NCBI GenBank assembly: GCA_900155495.1
Contig: FTLJ01000774.1
Span: 1 to 41,402 of the forward strand
DNA: 41,402 nt
Source of the DNA: Porogramme epimiltina
Taxonomy: Eukaryota; Basidiomycota; Agaricomycetes; Polyporales; Polyporaceae
Direction of reading: 5' to 3'
Shown: piece after piece, positions 10,700 through 23,419 of the stretch
Position numbering within the stretch: the stretch's first letter is position 1
How the letters are laid out: every line of letters starts with the position of its first letter
Notes under the pieces: model-generated
Database searches by the model: none
What the model was told of the DNA's origin: nothing
The model's input: the letters and a program-made list of their open reading frames with translations, nothing else
Translations under genes and position numbers: made by a program

Positions 10700-13647
10700 C
10701 TTCTGCTGAGGCAGTGAGCAAGCATGGTGTATCTGACTCTTGAACTGGAGAGACGGAGATGGTGGGATGATCTAGGCGATGGTGACCCGCGCACCCGCGA
10801 CGCGCGAAGGGGGTGCGCCGTGCGCGTCACGTGGACACCTCAATGCGGACGCGCGGTGCCACCGGCGCAACTGTCCCGGGAAGTCGTTCGTTGAACGGCT
10901 ATCTCTTTCAGTACGACGTCAATGCCAACCAATTGGAGTGACTACAACCAAGGGCTGACCGTAATCATACCGGTGTCTCCAGCTGCGCCGGAGGAACACA
11001 CCCAACGTGTGACTTCCGTCTGCGACTTGCCGTAAGTAGTATTACCATCAGCTTCGAATCTGTCAGACTTAATGGTATCGCTGAGGAGTCCCTGTACCCC
11101 CCTAAGCCCCCTCCCCCCCGCCCCCCAACGGCCCTTCGGTGTCAGGCGGCATGGGAAGGCCCACTGCGGACATGCCGACGGTGCTTGTAGCTACTCGAAA
11201 CGAGATAGAATGGGGTTTGTGGGCTTCTCAAGCTCTTAGTGCTGCTATTAAGCCCGAGGATCTTTCGGGGGCGCAGAGCTGCTGCGTCTCGAGGGAAGCA
11301 CGATCATGATGGGTAAGATAGAACCAGTTTGAAGGAGAGCGAGGAATCTTCTTCCCGCCGGTACCCAGGACATATGCACGTCGTAGAGCCCCTGGATCTC
11401 TCCACGAGAGACGGTGGATGGGACCTGGAGTACCTGCGCATGTGGAGACAGAGGAAGATGTGTCGGGTGCTACATGTGGAATGCCATACGGAACTCACTG
11501 TGGAAAAGCTATTACACCATCTTCTAAAAGAGGTACATGCGTTAGTTCTGAAGATATCATATTGCTGGATAGTATACACACTCTCTTGCCATGGGTGTTG
11601 CTAGGGGATCACTGGCAGCAAGGGGGGGAATCGCACGTACAGACTAACGCCGGGGGCCGTCTGTGTGAGCCCTGCCCCTCCAACTCTGGTGTCGTCAAGC
11701 GCGTAAAGTGCGTCGGAACGTTGCAATTCCGATCATGTAGACCGGTGTAGCTGCATTTTGATGCATCTGTGTTGTGCACAGACACGGTCGTATTGGCATC
11801 CTTAAGCGTATAACAGGATGTGGCCGCGTCACCTGGAATGTAGGAACAACGAAGGAGTATTTGCCACCGAGCCACAGTTGAGTGCCAACTGAGGACCTTC
11901 GCTGGGCTCAAGATTTGATTGTGTTAGCCTAGAGAAAGGGAATAGGATGAACATCGACGCTTCTTTTCTGCTGAAAATTCTGTTCCACAGCAGTGGACTC
12001 ACCAGCACACCAGCACGGTGAGGGGACACGCCAGAGGACCGTTCCATCGATTGAAGCCGATGATGGTAGCAAGACGGGTGGACGAAAACGAAGAGAGGGG
12101 CTGCACCGCCGGCTGCCTTAGGCACGTCACTGTTACAACCTAATCTCCTGCCAGTACCCGTGGGGCGCTGCAACGGCGAGCCTAGCTGGGCCTAGAAACG
12201 TGGCATCTCAGAAGAAGCAGGGAGAAGGTATTGCATCTTCCATCAAGAGTACTGCAATGGTGCAGGGAGAAGCACAGGTAACATGAGGGGATTGGATGCA
12301 GAAACGACTCGGACTCGCGTGTGGTTATACATACCGAAGGTCGGCGCCCAGACATCCGGGAGAGCTCAAAACACATGTCAAATGCTATTTGCTGGGACAC
12401 TGCTCTCTGCCTCCTAGCTATATCTTCAAAATAGTGTCATTTGCTATGAATACATACGCAGCCGGTGTGTTCCCAGTGAGGGTTGCTATACATGACGCTC
12501 ACGCCATCGGGCTAAGTAGGCTCTGACTCGGGGAACGCGCGCCGAGGTGACCGATTACGCGATATCCCAGTCTGGGTAAATCCCAGTCTCGTGACCAGAT
12601 GGTCGGAGGTTGAAGCGGAAACGAAAGCCTTGGAGTGACCCCGAGAACGCCGGCCGCTTGTTGACGCCCTGTCATCCCGATCCCGATATGTAGAGGATGA
12701 CGTGAGTTCGTCCCACTACGGCTGTGGCGGAGTTCCTGGGCGGAGGGACTGACTATATGTGCAGGTGTCCACAGGGTGTCGCTCTTCGTCGCAACCCATC
12801 CTGATCGAGCATACACATTAACTCTCTAGACGCAAAGGGGCGCAGCACACCTTCCCCGTCAAAGTCGGCCTCGCAGGTTCCGTATGCTCAAGGCTCGCGT
12901 TCACTTCATGGTGATATCGGGAAAGAACCTCTTCTGCGCAGCGCAGTCATGCCCGCAAGTGAAGAGGAGGACGACAAAAGCAGCGCGCTTCTCGCCGCAA
13001 GGCCCTTGCGTCAGACTGCGCCACTACAGTGCTGTTCAGCCAAGAGCCACTGTGTCGTCTTAGTTGTGTGTTGAAGCACAACGTTAAACATTTCGAGGGG
13101 CATAGAAGATAGAATTTTGGGTCTAAAGGGCCCGCGGCGATGGGTTTCTCGAGGCGCAGTACCTTGAGGGATCGACATCTGCTTTTCAATCATCCGGGCG
13201 GAGAAAAATATCGCGAGTACATGTCGGATGACAATGTCCTGTTACAAGTGGAGGTATATAAACTCACGCATATGCCAAAGTTGTTTGGACACTTATTCTT
13301 TGCATTGGGTTGATTGTAGTTATTGGAAGAAGTCCTCTTGGAGATATAGTAGAGATGTCATATCTCAGGAGGTTATAAATTATTCGGATATGCGTTTACA
13401 CCGTCTTCACTAGGCAAGCCGAGTGATACAGGTCAACAAGAGAGCTCTGATATAAGCGTAGCTCTACAGTCGTTCAAGAAGTCGGTAACACAATACGAAA
13501 ATCTACGACGGCGGGAGTATTACACAGGAAAGATCTCCGGGTATACGCAAACACTCGTCATGTAACGTGGTGCAAAACTGGGCATCCAAAACGCAGGCAA
13601 CACGATTGCAGCTCATAGCTGTAGCTGTTTATCAGCTCGCACGATAG
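10700..13647. other. No recognised gene; possible Cys-rich exon at 11609-11911
   Basis: A minus-strand frame at 11609-11850 contains GDAATSCYTLKDANTT and several Cys, and begins at a TTCCAG acceptor-like site. It reads like part of an extracellular protein but matches no family I can name. The rest holds only the diverged partners of 285-400 and 2640-2830. The segment 13200-13600 is AT-rich and empty. Confidence 0.3.
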
Positions 13648-15482
13648 TTACGAGACAATCTGACGAACCTTTTCTTGAGTTCCTGGAGAGACCTGTTCCT
13701 GAGGAAGCTCATTCACTAGTATCTTCGGGGCATTATTGGGTCCACTAGCATGAGTAGCATCTACTCGAGATTCTGCGTGCATGGCATAGCCTTCCCGCAT
13801 TAATGTATGATATGCCGGTGGAAGTCGGCCAGATGGTGAACGAACGAGCTGATGGAACACTGGTCCACCGTCCGCATGGCACAGACCATCCCCTTCAAAT
13901 GCATCCGACTCCGAATGCCATGCCTGCAGAGACCGTAGGCTTGCCATCGCATCCGGGCTACCTTCCGCTGGACGAGGGAAGGGAGTTTCATTGGTTGCGC
14001 CTATATATATTACTAGGTAAAATCGAGTCAGAGGTGAAGAAAAAGACAGGAACGGACGCGTTATCTACCTTCTTCGTGCAGGATGACGTTTTCGTGTGAT
14101 CCCCAAGCATCCGGACGAGCAGTCTCGCTACCATTTCTCCCCCCAGCTACGCTACGCCGTGTACGGATCCTCCGGCAAAATATCACTGAAACGATACCGC
14201 CTACAGTAAGGAGACCTGCTGCTCCCAAAGCGGCTCCAACAGTCGTTCCGACAGTAGCGCGATGCTTGTCATCGGAGGAATCAGTGTTGGTAATATTGGA
14301 ATACGCCTCGCCGTTGATGTGGCGTAATTTCACTTTGTTTGGGAACCCACCTTGTGTGTCTGTGGTGCATTCGTAGGGATTATTCGGGATGTCGTTGTTT
14401 GAGAAGATGGTGCCGATGCTGAGGCAGGAGTGGATGTAACTGGTATTTGGGTGGAGCAGTTCGTGGAAGTGCCGTTATTTTCTTTTGCGAAGACTTGTAG
14501 TGTATGTTCTTTTGTCCATACACTTTTGTGTTAGCGGTCAGACCAATTTCTTTCAATGCAGCGTCATGAATCGCTTACTAAAACCTGTATGAGCATGAGG
14601 CTCCACAATGTTACCGTTAAGACATGGAATCGATAGGAAACACACCAAGATCCATCAGCCCATCCCTCATTGTCAAAAATACTTGTATGGATATTCGTAC
14701 TGCAGACAGAACTTTGAATGCGGATTGGTAGCTCGGTGTAACTGTACGAAGGTATAATTGCAGAATAATAGTGTGTTATACGGAAGACTTACGAATTACC
14801 CGTCACAGCATCACAGCCTTGTCCGGTTTGTTGACCCTTGTAAATGGAGTAAAAACCTACCCCTGATCAAGAATGAGAGGGGTCGGTAAATAAATAAAAA
14901 GCAACGAGCCTGCGTCTATTCCAGAGCTGTTAACATCGCCCAGGAGATATTGACAACTGTTCGGTTGGTGGTGTATCAAATTTAGTGCTGGACTCAATGA
15001 ACTCCATCCGAATCTTGAAGTTTCCTTCAACTTACTTCATGCATAACATACTCAGCTGAAAGGCAACGCTGTTGCAACAACAGGCGGCTAGAGAAGTGAT
15101 GAGTACATTGAGTGACAAACATAATTGAATGACTACGAACGAACTTGGTCGTCGCATCGATCTCCTGGGGCCACTGGGGCGAAGTTTGGTACCTGATCTG
15201 GGCGAAATTTTAGCACCTTGATTCTGTGACCTTTGGGCCCAATGTCAAACATTAGGGTTGTAAAAGCTAGACTCACAATCATCATTGCAAGTTTGACGCA
15301 ATCTTTGATATGTCATGCCTGTTAGGAGTGCCACAGTAATGGTATCAGAAATTAATTGGCCCGAATAATACCTACTCACAGGGGGTCTCTCCAACGGCAT
15401 TTGTGTACCAGTCGAGCTCGTAGCTGGCACAAGTTGTGTTACCGGCGTACACCAGAGATATCGCAAGAAAGAGGACCACCAT
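13648..15482 (-). CDS. Cys-rich ectodomain, Ser/Thr stalk, single-pass membrane protein (uncharacterised agaricomycete family)
   Basis: Ten exons join in frame to 395 aa: 15482-15380, 15318-15277, 15197-15141, 15087-15036, 14956-14910, 14862-14793, 14741-14646, 14522-14351, 14264-14069, 14000-13648. Residues 1-13 form a short signal peptide. The ectodomain carries the family signature: LDWYTNAVGETPC, TYQRLRQTCN, CDDQ, CCCNSVAF, LSMLCMNCQ, GIDAG, WTKE. A Ser/Thr-rich stalk follows (about 170-215), then a Gly/Ala-rich transmembrane helix (about 218-243) with a basic CRRIRTRR stop-transfer, and a tail of about 150 residues with PPAYHTL. I recognise this arrangement from many mushroom genomes, where it is annotated as hypothetical; no function is known. 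An in-frame ATG at 15515 would add 11 residues. Intron 5 has an unusual GC donor (GCTCGT), and intron 7 is long with an AAAAG acceptor. It is probably a cell-surface or secretory-pathway protein. Confidence 0.8.
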
Positions 15483-15536
15483 GCTTTCCCTAGTTGAAGA
15501 GACCAGCAAACCCATCGAGACTTCAGACGTAGGGTT

Positions 15537-15548
15537 GGGATATTTACA
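15537..15548 (-). promoter_or_regulatory. Possible AT-rich core promoter element of the membrane-protein gene
   Basis: The minus strand reads TGTAAATATCCC about 55-66 bp upstream of the ATG at 15482. It is the only AT-rich hexamer at a suitable distance, and it is a weak match to a TATA box. Confidence 0.2.
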
Positions 15549-16839
15549 GGATTAAACCTTGGGCAAGAAGAGGCAGGACACGGTGTACGGATAGACGAGG
15601 GTTGAAGGATACCCCGGGCCTACACCTCACAGTTATTTGTACCTCAAGCTCTATGGGTGTGTTCCTGCTTGGACGTGATCGCAGCAGGAAGAAAACTTCA
15701 GGGGGTTCAATAGAATTTGAATTCACCCAAGGCAGGGACCGCCATCAGATTGCCTTAGAACACGTTCGAGTCAAGAATCAAGATGGTTTCCGGGTCGAGC
15801 GAGAATTGGTCAAAAGGCTGTAATACTGTGTACAGGCCTGTTGTTTATGATAGAGAGTGCCTGCGGAGAGTGTCGAGACCATCTCGTGAGGGGAGCTTCA
15901 TTAATGTATACCACTTTGTCAGATCTATACCGGCATTATGTCGCAAAGGCAACTCGACCCCATATGTCTCAAAGCTTTTAAGCATGCGTAGCATTCTCTC
16001 TAAGAGGATGGGGAACAGCATTGCACAGCGCAGACTACTGGATATCTCTTAGCGTGGGTACCAGGTCTCTCGGCTACACAGGTATTAACAGCTTGGATTA
16101 TGATATCATCTCAACGCCACCTTGATTCCTCGAGTCGAGGGATGTTTCATGCGGTGAGACCTTTCCTATAAAAGCTACTCTAATGCGCGTGTCGAGCTGC
16201 GATCTGTCTATGTAACAACTCGAACATTGTCTGGGATTGGGTATAACCCTCCACAGCAGCAAAAGGGCGTGCGCGAATGTGAGTCCGGCCCTCGCAGCGG
16301 CATACTGTGGTTCGTCGTTGAACGATTGTGACTCACAAGCTTGTCCTCCTTTATCCGAATCAACCCTAGATTTCTGGGCGTAATGAACAGGCGAGTCACG
16401 CCGGCGCCCACGCACTCTGCTTGCCGTCTTACTCGACAACCAACGACGATCAAAACGGATGCCGAAGAGCGACACCCGAATGCGTTGGATCCACAGGACA
16501 AGATTGAGCTTCGCTGCCGGAGAGAAGGATCACGGTGTCGCCTCACTCCCACAACTCAAAATGAGACCTGATTAGATGGCGGAGGCTTAGGGGTGGGAAT
16601 TTTGATGTTGACATGAGGATGTCGAACTTTTTGTCCGTAGCTATTTTTTGAACTATGAGCGGCGCCTCGCTCAATGTCAATGCGTTCTCCGCCTGTGTGC
16701 CCATCGCTACAGCTCTCGATGCGGGCCAATAGAGAGCTGTGTTCGGCTATTGCAAGGTAACTTTGGTGTAGGCTGCTCCCAGCAGGGGGGCCTTGTTGCG
16801 CCTAAACGCGAGACTCCCGGGATAGGCGCTCATACCCCA

Positions 16840-18400
16840 CACACACTTGCCTTGGCCGCCATGAGCTCGAGCCAGATGGGCAACCGGAACATGGATAGGT
16901 ACCACACACTGTGACTCTCAGGACTGAAATGTAAGCTGCATAACTCAAGTCTTACTAGACTTATCCTTTTGCTCTTCTGTCTTGACGTGCGTTTTACCTC
17001 GCCGTAAAGGTTTAGTATTTAAAGCCTCAAGCACTCACGTGTTTTAACGGGAACTTCCGACAGATTCTCCCTTCTGGATCCTTAAATCTAGCCGTCACAT
17101 CCTCACGTTAGAAACGCACCTGTTCTCTCCTATTAGGTCCTCATGGTGACCCAGTGTATCATCTGTATTCATTTCCTCTATTGCTAGAGGCTGGAAATCA
17201 ATCAGCGATTTGTGCACAGGCTACATAACGCCCATAGTGGGGAGTCGTGAGAAACTTTATCTATTCAAGATACCCAAGACCTGCAGGAAGCTTAATAACG
17301 AGCTATACAAGCTCCACTTCTGATTCGCCTCATGAACTTAACCGCAGCGCGCCCCGTGTCCGCCTAAAGCGCGCGCTCTCGTCGACGCCCTGGCTCCCTT
17401 CTACGTATGCCTCGTTCTTATCTGATTTACGTATATCCTACCGTGAGCGTTGGGTCCGAGACGACTCTTCTAATAGGGACTCGGTCGAGTCGGTATTGCG
17501 TCCGAAACCTTCCACCGAGGGTAGGTCTTCGAGATCGCAGGGTACGATCACCATGTGGTAGTCCCTTATGCGTCGGCCCTTTTGTCTAGGCCACGAATTC
17601 CTCATACTCATGATAGGGCTCTTATACCCGACAGGCAATGCCACCCAACTGGCTATGTACAGTTTCCAGACGTGCCTGCAGTAGACACTACTGCTCTTCA
17701 ATGCCATAATCATACACTGGCAGATGGTACGAGATGGACATCAGATAACTCTCAATGACCTTGACAGAACACCGAATAACTACGAATTTCGTCACACTGG
17801 CAGACACCAGCAGAAGTAAGTCTGTCATTAATTCACATGCATATTTACGGTATTCCCAGATGCCCCTTCGGATTGGAAGGACGACGAGACTGGTTGGGGG
17901 TGGCGACAGCCTACGGAAGGGCGGACCTTCTCCCGTCTCACTGAGTCCACGTGAGCGCAGCCCACCGTATATCACGATCACGATACAGTTATATTTGCAT
18001 ATCACAGCCTCCCAGCAGTTAAAATGACCTATGTAACACTGCGAGATAACTTCCTGGCGTATACGCAGTGTAAGGTGCTAACCTACACTCCGATGTGTGT
18101 CTGAAATGGCGCACGGAAGTGGGGCTTGCTTTCGGGTCTTCCGAGTTTATGCCGTGATAGTAAATAGAGCAAAGACATGCACAGCCTGCTCGAGATACGA
18201 AAGAGTTCCCGACGCACACAAGGTATCCGAGAACCTTCTAAGTACCGAATTTAAGGAACAGGCCTTCGCTGTTTGGCCCGGGCGGGCTCGGTGCCGCTCG
18301 CTGGATTCTGCCGACGTTGTTACAGGCGGGCGTGCAGATCGGTCTCGTTTCTGGGGTCCCAAATGACAAGTAGTACACGCCCCACGTGCTCGAAGCACCC
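16840..18400 (+). repeat. Diverged dispersed repeat, copy A (uninterrupted)
   Basis: This stretch matches 33880-34273 plus 36272-37170 in the same orientation and order. Anchor matches include GCCGCCATGAG near 16857, TACCACACNCTGT near 16900, GTGCGTTTT near 16988, the core GGAACTTCCGACAG near 17050, AGCGATTYCGTGCAC-like sequence near 17202, TCCGCCT near 17362, and CCGAATTTRAGGAACA near 18246. No intact transposase or reverse transcriptase frame was recognised. Copy A lacks the segment that splits copy B. Confidence 0.6.
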
Positions 18401-21400
18401 TTCAGAACTGCATACTGGCGTGCTCTCCTAGGCTTCGTCCGTGGCGTCTCCCCTCCACACACACTGCAGAACATGTCGTTAATGTTGTCGGATCATATCC
18501 TGTGACTCAATTAGCGCGACAATGGAGAGAGGGTGGTGTGTATGCCGCCATAAATGTTAACCTTAGCGGACGCTTCGCGGCCGCCGTGTCCTCTCTTATC
18601 TTGACCCGCGGACCCTATCGATGTATAACTCTGCGGGGGCCAACTAGGGCCCTCACGCTCGAACACGACTCTGAGCAGGTCCAAGTACACCGTCCCCTTT
18701 GCGCTACTGCAGAGGTGGCATCGCGTTTCTTCTTTTGGACATGCCGCGAGAGGTCTCCAGGGCGCTCTATCTAACGAGATGAAGACACCTCGACGCCGTC
18801 ACGGACCAATATTACCAGTGCGGGCAAAGCGCGCTTCGCTCCCTCTTCTGTAGATCGATCTAGGCTTCCCATGTATCCGCCCTGGTCCCCCGCTCCGGGT
18901 CCTCGTAAGGGAGACGTCACTAAAAGCGCCTTCTCTCGCATTACGCACACACACCAGGATACGCGGAAGCTCTTAAGCTTGGAGTGCACAGGCCCGGAAG
19001 TCAGGGAACTGAGCGCGAACGTTATGGGACCTCTTCTCTGTCGCCCGCTTCGCAAAAGGACCCTTGCCACGAAGTGATCGTATCATCTTCATTTGCCTGA
19101 ACAGCATAGCAGGCAGCCACGCCCCACTAGCGGTAAGTTCGAAGCAGTCCCCCATCCTGCATCTCGCAGAAGTAGCTCGCATGAGCGGTCCCATTCCCTA
19201 GCGCATCGCCGCGAAGTCCGCTGCGTAGCACATGCTTGTTGCGAAGCTCGGTGCATTAGGTCCTGTTGTATCGTTTGGAGGTTTACGATCGTCTGCCGAT
19301 CCACTAACCCATCTCCGTGTTCACATATGGTAGTGAGGCTGCACGAATAGGGGCTAGAAGAAGACTGCGTGTTGGCGCTTCCCGCCCAAAGCCTGAAAAT
19401 GCGGATATGTGAGGGGCAGCCGGTGATGATCATCAGGGAGAAGGACAACCTACCTCCACACGCCCGAGTTGGGATGATATTCCGCAAAGTATAGATTGAA
19501 TAATGAAATACAGCCGTGCTCGTATTGATGCGGACGTCGACGTGGGCCTTCAACGCAATTGCGCGAAGCACAGAGAGAAGCTGTTGAGAGCATCAGATGG
19601 GCGTTCTGTGAGCGCGTACGGAGATGACTAAGGACAAAGTCGGTATGTAATATTGATCACGTTTACATAACTTGCTTGGTCGTACAAGTCCCGAAGAGAC
19701 GCGCGTACTGACCAGACATCTAGTGGATAGATGTGGTACACTGTTTTGCACTCTTTGGTCGAGTAATGCGCAAGTGCATGTGTATTGGTGGGGAGAGGAG
19801 AACACGTTGCGGGGGCGACAGCAACACACCTGAGCACGTAGCCTACAGGCACTCTTCGAGGGATGGTTGCTGTATTTAAAGTGACGTCATCATACAAGGG
19901 AGCGGAGACGCCCGCCGGTGACATAGCACCCTCATACGTAATTAACGGCAACTGCCGATGCTTGCAGGTGCTCCACCATTGAGCGATGACGTCACGCCGG
20001 AGAGACAGGCCTAGGCAGCTCGTAGGATGAGCATGGGTACGTCTAGCCCCTCCTTGAGAGGTGTCTTCGTTACCTTTTCTCACCATAGGTGGTGATTACT
20101 GGTGAATATGGTAGGAATTTAATCCAAAAGGAATCGCCGGTTACTCTTGTAGTAAATGCTTAGTGATCTAAGCCGTAGTATGGCACTGGGGGTTACAGAA
20201 GTGAACGAATATCTACAGGGAGAGCGGGGAATGAATGACGAGCTGAATTCGTTGTTAGAGCGGAGTTGAATCGGCAGGATGCGGCATGGTCCTCCAATTG
20301 ATGTGCGCCAGAAGCCGATGACCTGACAATGAAGCGGAGTTCAGTGCCGAGAAGGGGAGTGTCTTGCTTCATGATCTCTAACCTGCCGTAAGACCAGTCA
20401 GCCGCCTACAGTACCGTCAGTCACACCATCGCCCTGCACCACACTCCCGTTCTCCTGCGGCCTCACCTTCAGAGCTGAGTTTTAGCTTGGCTGCAGCGGC
20501 GTCTCAACAGCAGCCGCTTCCAAACACCCTTGATAACGGCGATGAGCCTTGATCATTGGTCAGTAGTGCTCTGCGCTGTGTACAATGCATTTACGCGATC
20601 TTTGCTCCAGGTGCTCATCGCTGTCATCATGTTCCTTGAAGCGCATGCACGGATCATAGCCGTGCTGAATCTGATGGTCACAAGCTGTCAAGGCTCCCTC
20701 TGTTATCCCCAACCCCTGCCGTGCCCCTCTAGGCCCCTCTCTTCACATCCCCCGCCCAATTCACACCCTAAACCTATGCTAACCGGCTTCTATTAGGCCC
20801 GACGGCGCTTTGTAAAAGCAGGATGCCTTCCTATATCGGCTTAACGGGGATTTCGGCATCTGCCTATGGTTCATCCCCCGGAACGCACCACCTGGGTGTG
20901 TGCACTAATCGTGAAGTTGCTGTATGTGAGCGTGCTATGTCGATGCAGCACGCAGATGGGCAAGCTGGGTTCCATACTCACTCTATGAAGGCGACGGGAG
21001 CTGCACGTGGCGACGTTCGACTGAGACGGGTGTGCTCTCTCACTTTCGCCTATTATTTATGGCGACGACCAGCGTGCCTCCACTCTCGGATGCAACAGCA
21101 CCGTACAACCCGACCGCATCTGTGAGTGTCTTTATACCGTTCACTCACGACCAGTGCTTCCTTACATGCAGGTTCTGCAGCTCCCCTATGCGCCTAGCAA
21201 CCAGCGCGCAGCATCGAAAGTGTCGAGCCCAGCGGGCGGGACGCAGCCTCCAGGCACAATTGGAGCATAGCCCGTTCCGTACACTCGGGCTACCGTAACC
21301 GAATATCAGAAAGTCTTCAGGCCTTTCTGCTCACCCAGGCCCCCCATGGCGTCAGAATTGTTTTCAGATGCGTCTTTTTGGACAGTTCTAGGACCGTCCA

Positions 21401-22339
21401 TGTCACGGCAAACTCCCTGCCTCACCCATATGGGTGCTTCGCTTATCTCGTCGTGGGACCTTCGTGCAGATCCCTCAATCGAGGGCGGGGCCTGCGGTCT
21501 CCCGCTCTATTCCCCCTCCGTGAGGGTACAGGTGCTCTCCTCTGACACAGGGTGCGTTTACGGCGGACGCGGTCACACTATAGAGGGGAGACGTGCACTC
21601 CGCCATCTCCATGTACGCATGTAAGAGGCCCCGGCCCGCGCGCTCCAAGCCCGGACCTACAACCACCCCCGCGCGCCTCTAGCCCACGAAAACCCCGCTC
21701 ATTGAACGTGTCGCCACGAACTCATCCAACGAGAATAATGCTTCTAGTGCACGTGAGACCGCACAATCAGCCGGGGTAAACCCGGCGACCCTTCAGACAT
21801 CGAGGCCCGCGCTCGTTTCTCAAGAAAGTGATCAGTGAGCCACCTTTACATTCTGCTGCGCACACCATGGTTCTTCATCAGAACATGCAGAGTTGTCCTT
21901 CTCCAATTCAAAGCAACGTAGGCCCTCTCTGAAGGATCCGAGCTTCGGCAGGGTCAGTGGGCGCTTGCGATGGATGGTCCCTGCACGGGACCCCCACGCG
22001 CCCTGGTGTGTGAGCGCACTGGTGCCATACAGAAAAACGGAGGAAAGCGTGTGTGCGGTTTGTCAGCTGCAGAATACATGTCGGATGCTTGTAGCTTTTA
22101 GCTGACATATTTGTTTATAGTCCCATCTCCAACAACAGGACTCTGCAGCCCGTGTTCTTGTGACGCATCACACCATGTAGTCTATATATCCCCTTACCTC
22201 TGCGCTGTATCTTACTGTATTGATGACAAGGGATAAATAGCATCGCCTATTTGTACAGGGTAATTTCTCGCAGAGTCGCGCAAAAAACAGGTTATACTAT
22301 CTGGAAGTAGTCCCATCATTGCCCGTTTTCCCTCGGTCA
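18400..22339. other. No recognised gene
   Basis: Open frames here are short and overlap on both strands. The best candidates are 19628-20086 (minus) and a possible two-exon plus-strand pair, 21059-21121 and 21171-21269, joined across a GTGAGT...TGCAG intron. Neither matches a known family. The segment 20090-20530 has no notable frame. Confidence 0.3.
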
Positions 22340-23248
22340 TCAATCCAATAAGCCCACTTCAACGGCGAATACTTCTCCGAGGTACGTCCCAGGAGGCAGC
22401 TCCTTCGGGTTCGCCGGCCGAATCCCCAAGAACTGGCATCGCCTCCCCAAAAAGTCGATTCGTTTGACTTTCCCATCCTCTCCCCGGCTTGGACGTCCGT
22501 CCCCGCTCACCCACAGTGTTCCCCGCGCTCTTCGCTCCTGTGCGTTCCGGCGGAGGAGTGACAAATATTCCTCTCCCAGTGCGGCGAGGTCGGGCAGGGA
22601 CACGGGTTCACGCAGCCCACGATAAAGCGCAGCGAAAATGTCCGCAAGAGACACAAATCCTTCAGGGTGCGTATACAACACGGTGATATGGGTGGGCGGT
22701 GGGTGACATGCGAAGACGAGAGTGAGGGTTGCGAGCGCGGGAGCGTGCGGGTTCCCGTTTACGCGTACAGCGGGACGGTCCTTGAGGTGGGCCCACAAGA
22801 GGGATGGGGGGCTGTTTAGGACATCGGATGGATCGTCTGTGAGATTCCAGGTGAAAGACGGAAGTGGACAGTTGTTCATTGAGAATGCAATGAAGGGATC
22901 TATCCATGGGAGGTTGATAGTTGGTCGGATGCGCCCTGCTCCCGGTAGGTCATTGGCTTTGGGAATGAATTGGATGACCGGATTTTCCGAAAGCTGTGCC
23001 TCCTCCTGAGGTATGCTGGGGAGAGGGATGATACGAGGTCGAGGAGCCTCGGGTGGCAGGTGGCTAGGGCTGTGGGACCAGGACTCCGGTGATGATGCGG
23101 GCGATGCGAGCGAGGGTTGCAAGGCAGGCCAAGTCGACCATGTATGAGAGAAGGAAGGTTGCAATGAGGTATTTTGCGTGGAGGAAGGTCTCCGTACCCA
23201 AACAACGTGTGGTATGGCTGACGAGAGGTGCGATCGGGGGGCAGACAT
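22340..23248 (-). CDS. DUF6699 domain protein (single exon)
   Basis: An uninterrupted frame from ATG 23248 to TGA 22340 encodes 302 aa. The open frame extends to 23284, but that codon is TTG, so the first ATG is preferred; a TATATAAG box lies about 45 bp upstream of it. The N-terminal 80-100 residues are Ser/Pro-rich and low in complexity. The DUF6699 domain occupies roughly residues 130-278, with FTWNLTDDP, the strand LATLTLVF, HITVLY, then VSLADIFAALYRGLREPV and the closing KRIDFLGRRCQFLGI. DUF6699 is widespread and multi-copy in mushroom-forming basidiomycetes, and its biochemical role is unknown. A frameshifted relative lies directly upstream on the same strand, so this is half of a tandem pair. 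I am confident of the family, less so of the N-terminus. Confidence 0.8.
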   Translation of the reverse strand: MSAPRSHLSSAIPHVVWVRRPSSTQNTSLQPSFSHTWSTWPALQPSLASPASSPESWSHSPSHLPPEAPRPRIIPLPSIPQEEAQLSENPVIQFIPKANDLPGAGRIRPTINLPWIDPFIAFSMNNCPLPSFTWNLTDDPSDVLNSPPSLLWAHLKDRPAVRVNGNPHAPALATLTLVFACHPPPTHITVLYTHPEGFVSLADIFAALYRGLREPVSLPDLAALGEEYLSLLRRNAQERRARGTLWVSGDGRPSRGEDGKVKRIDFLGRRCQFLGIRPANPKELPPGTYLGEVFAVEVGLLD

Positions 23249-23289
23249 TGCGGGAGGTTTGTATGGAAGGAGGACACGATGCAACTACT

Positions 23290-23297
23290 CTTATATA
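23290..23297 (-). promoter_or_regulatory. TATA box of the DUF6699 gene
   Basis: The minus strand reads GGGTATATAAGAG here, 42-49 bp upstream of the ATG at 23248. The match to the TATA consensus and its spacing support that start codon over longer alternatives. Confidence 0.5.
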
Positions 23298-23419
23298 CCC
23301 TACGTGACTATCCCCGGCATCGCAGACGCTGCACCAGGGTTTGACGCACGGCGAAGAGTTTCCCATCCTCCATATTAGAGCATAAGAAAACCCATACTTC
23401 CGGCGCTAAACACAAATTA

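Noticed and set aside
23249..23284. Longer DUF6699 frame starting at 23284
   Set aside because: The codon there is TTG, which is not a normal start in fungi, and it lies almost on the TATA box.
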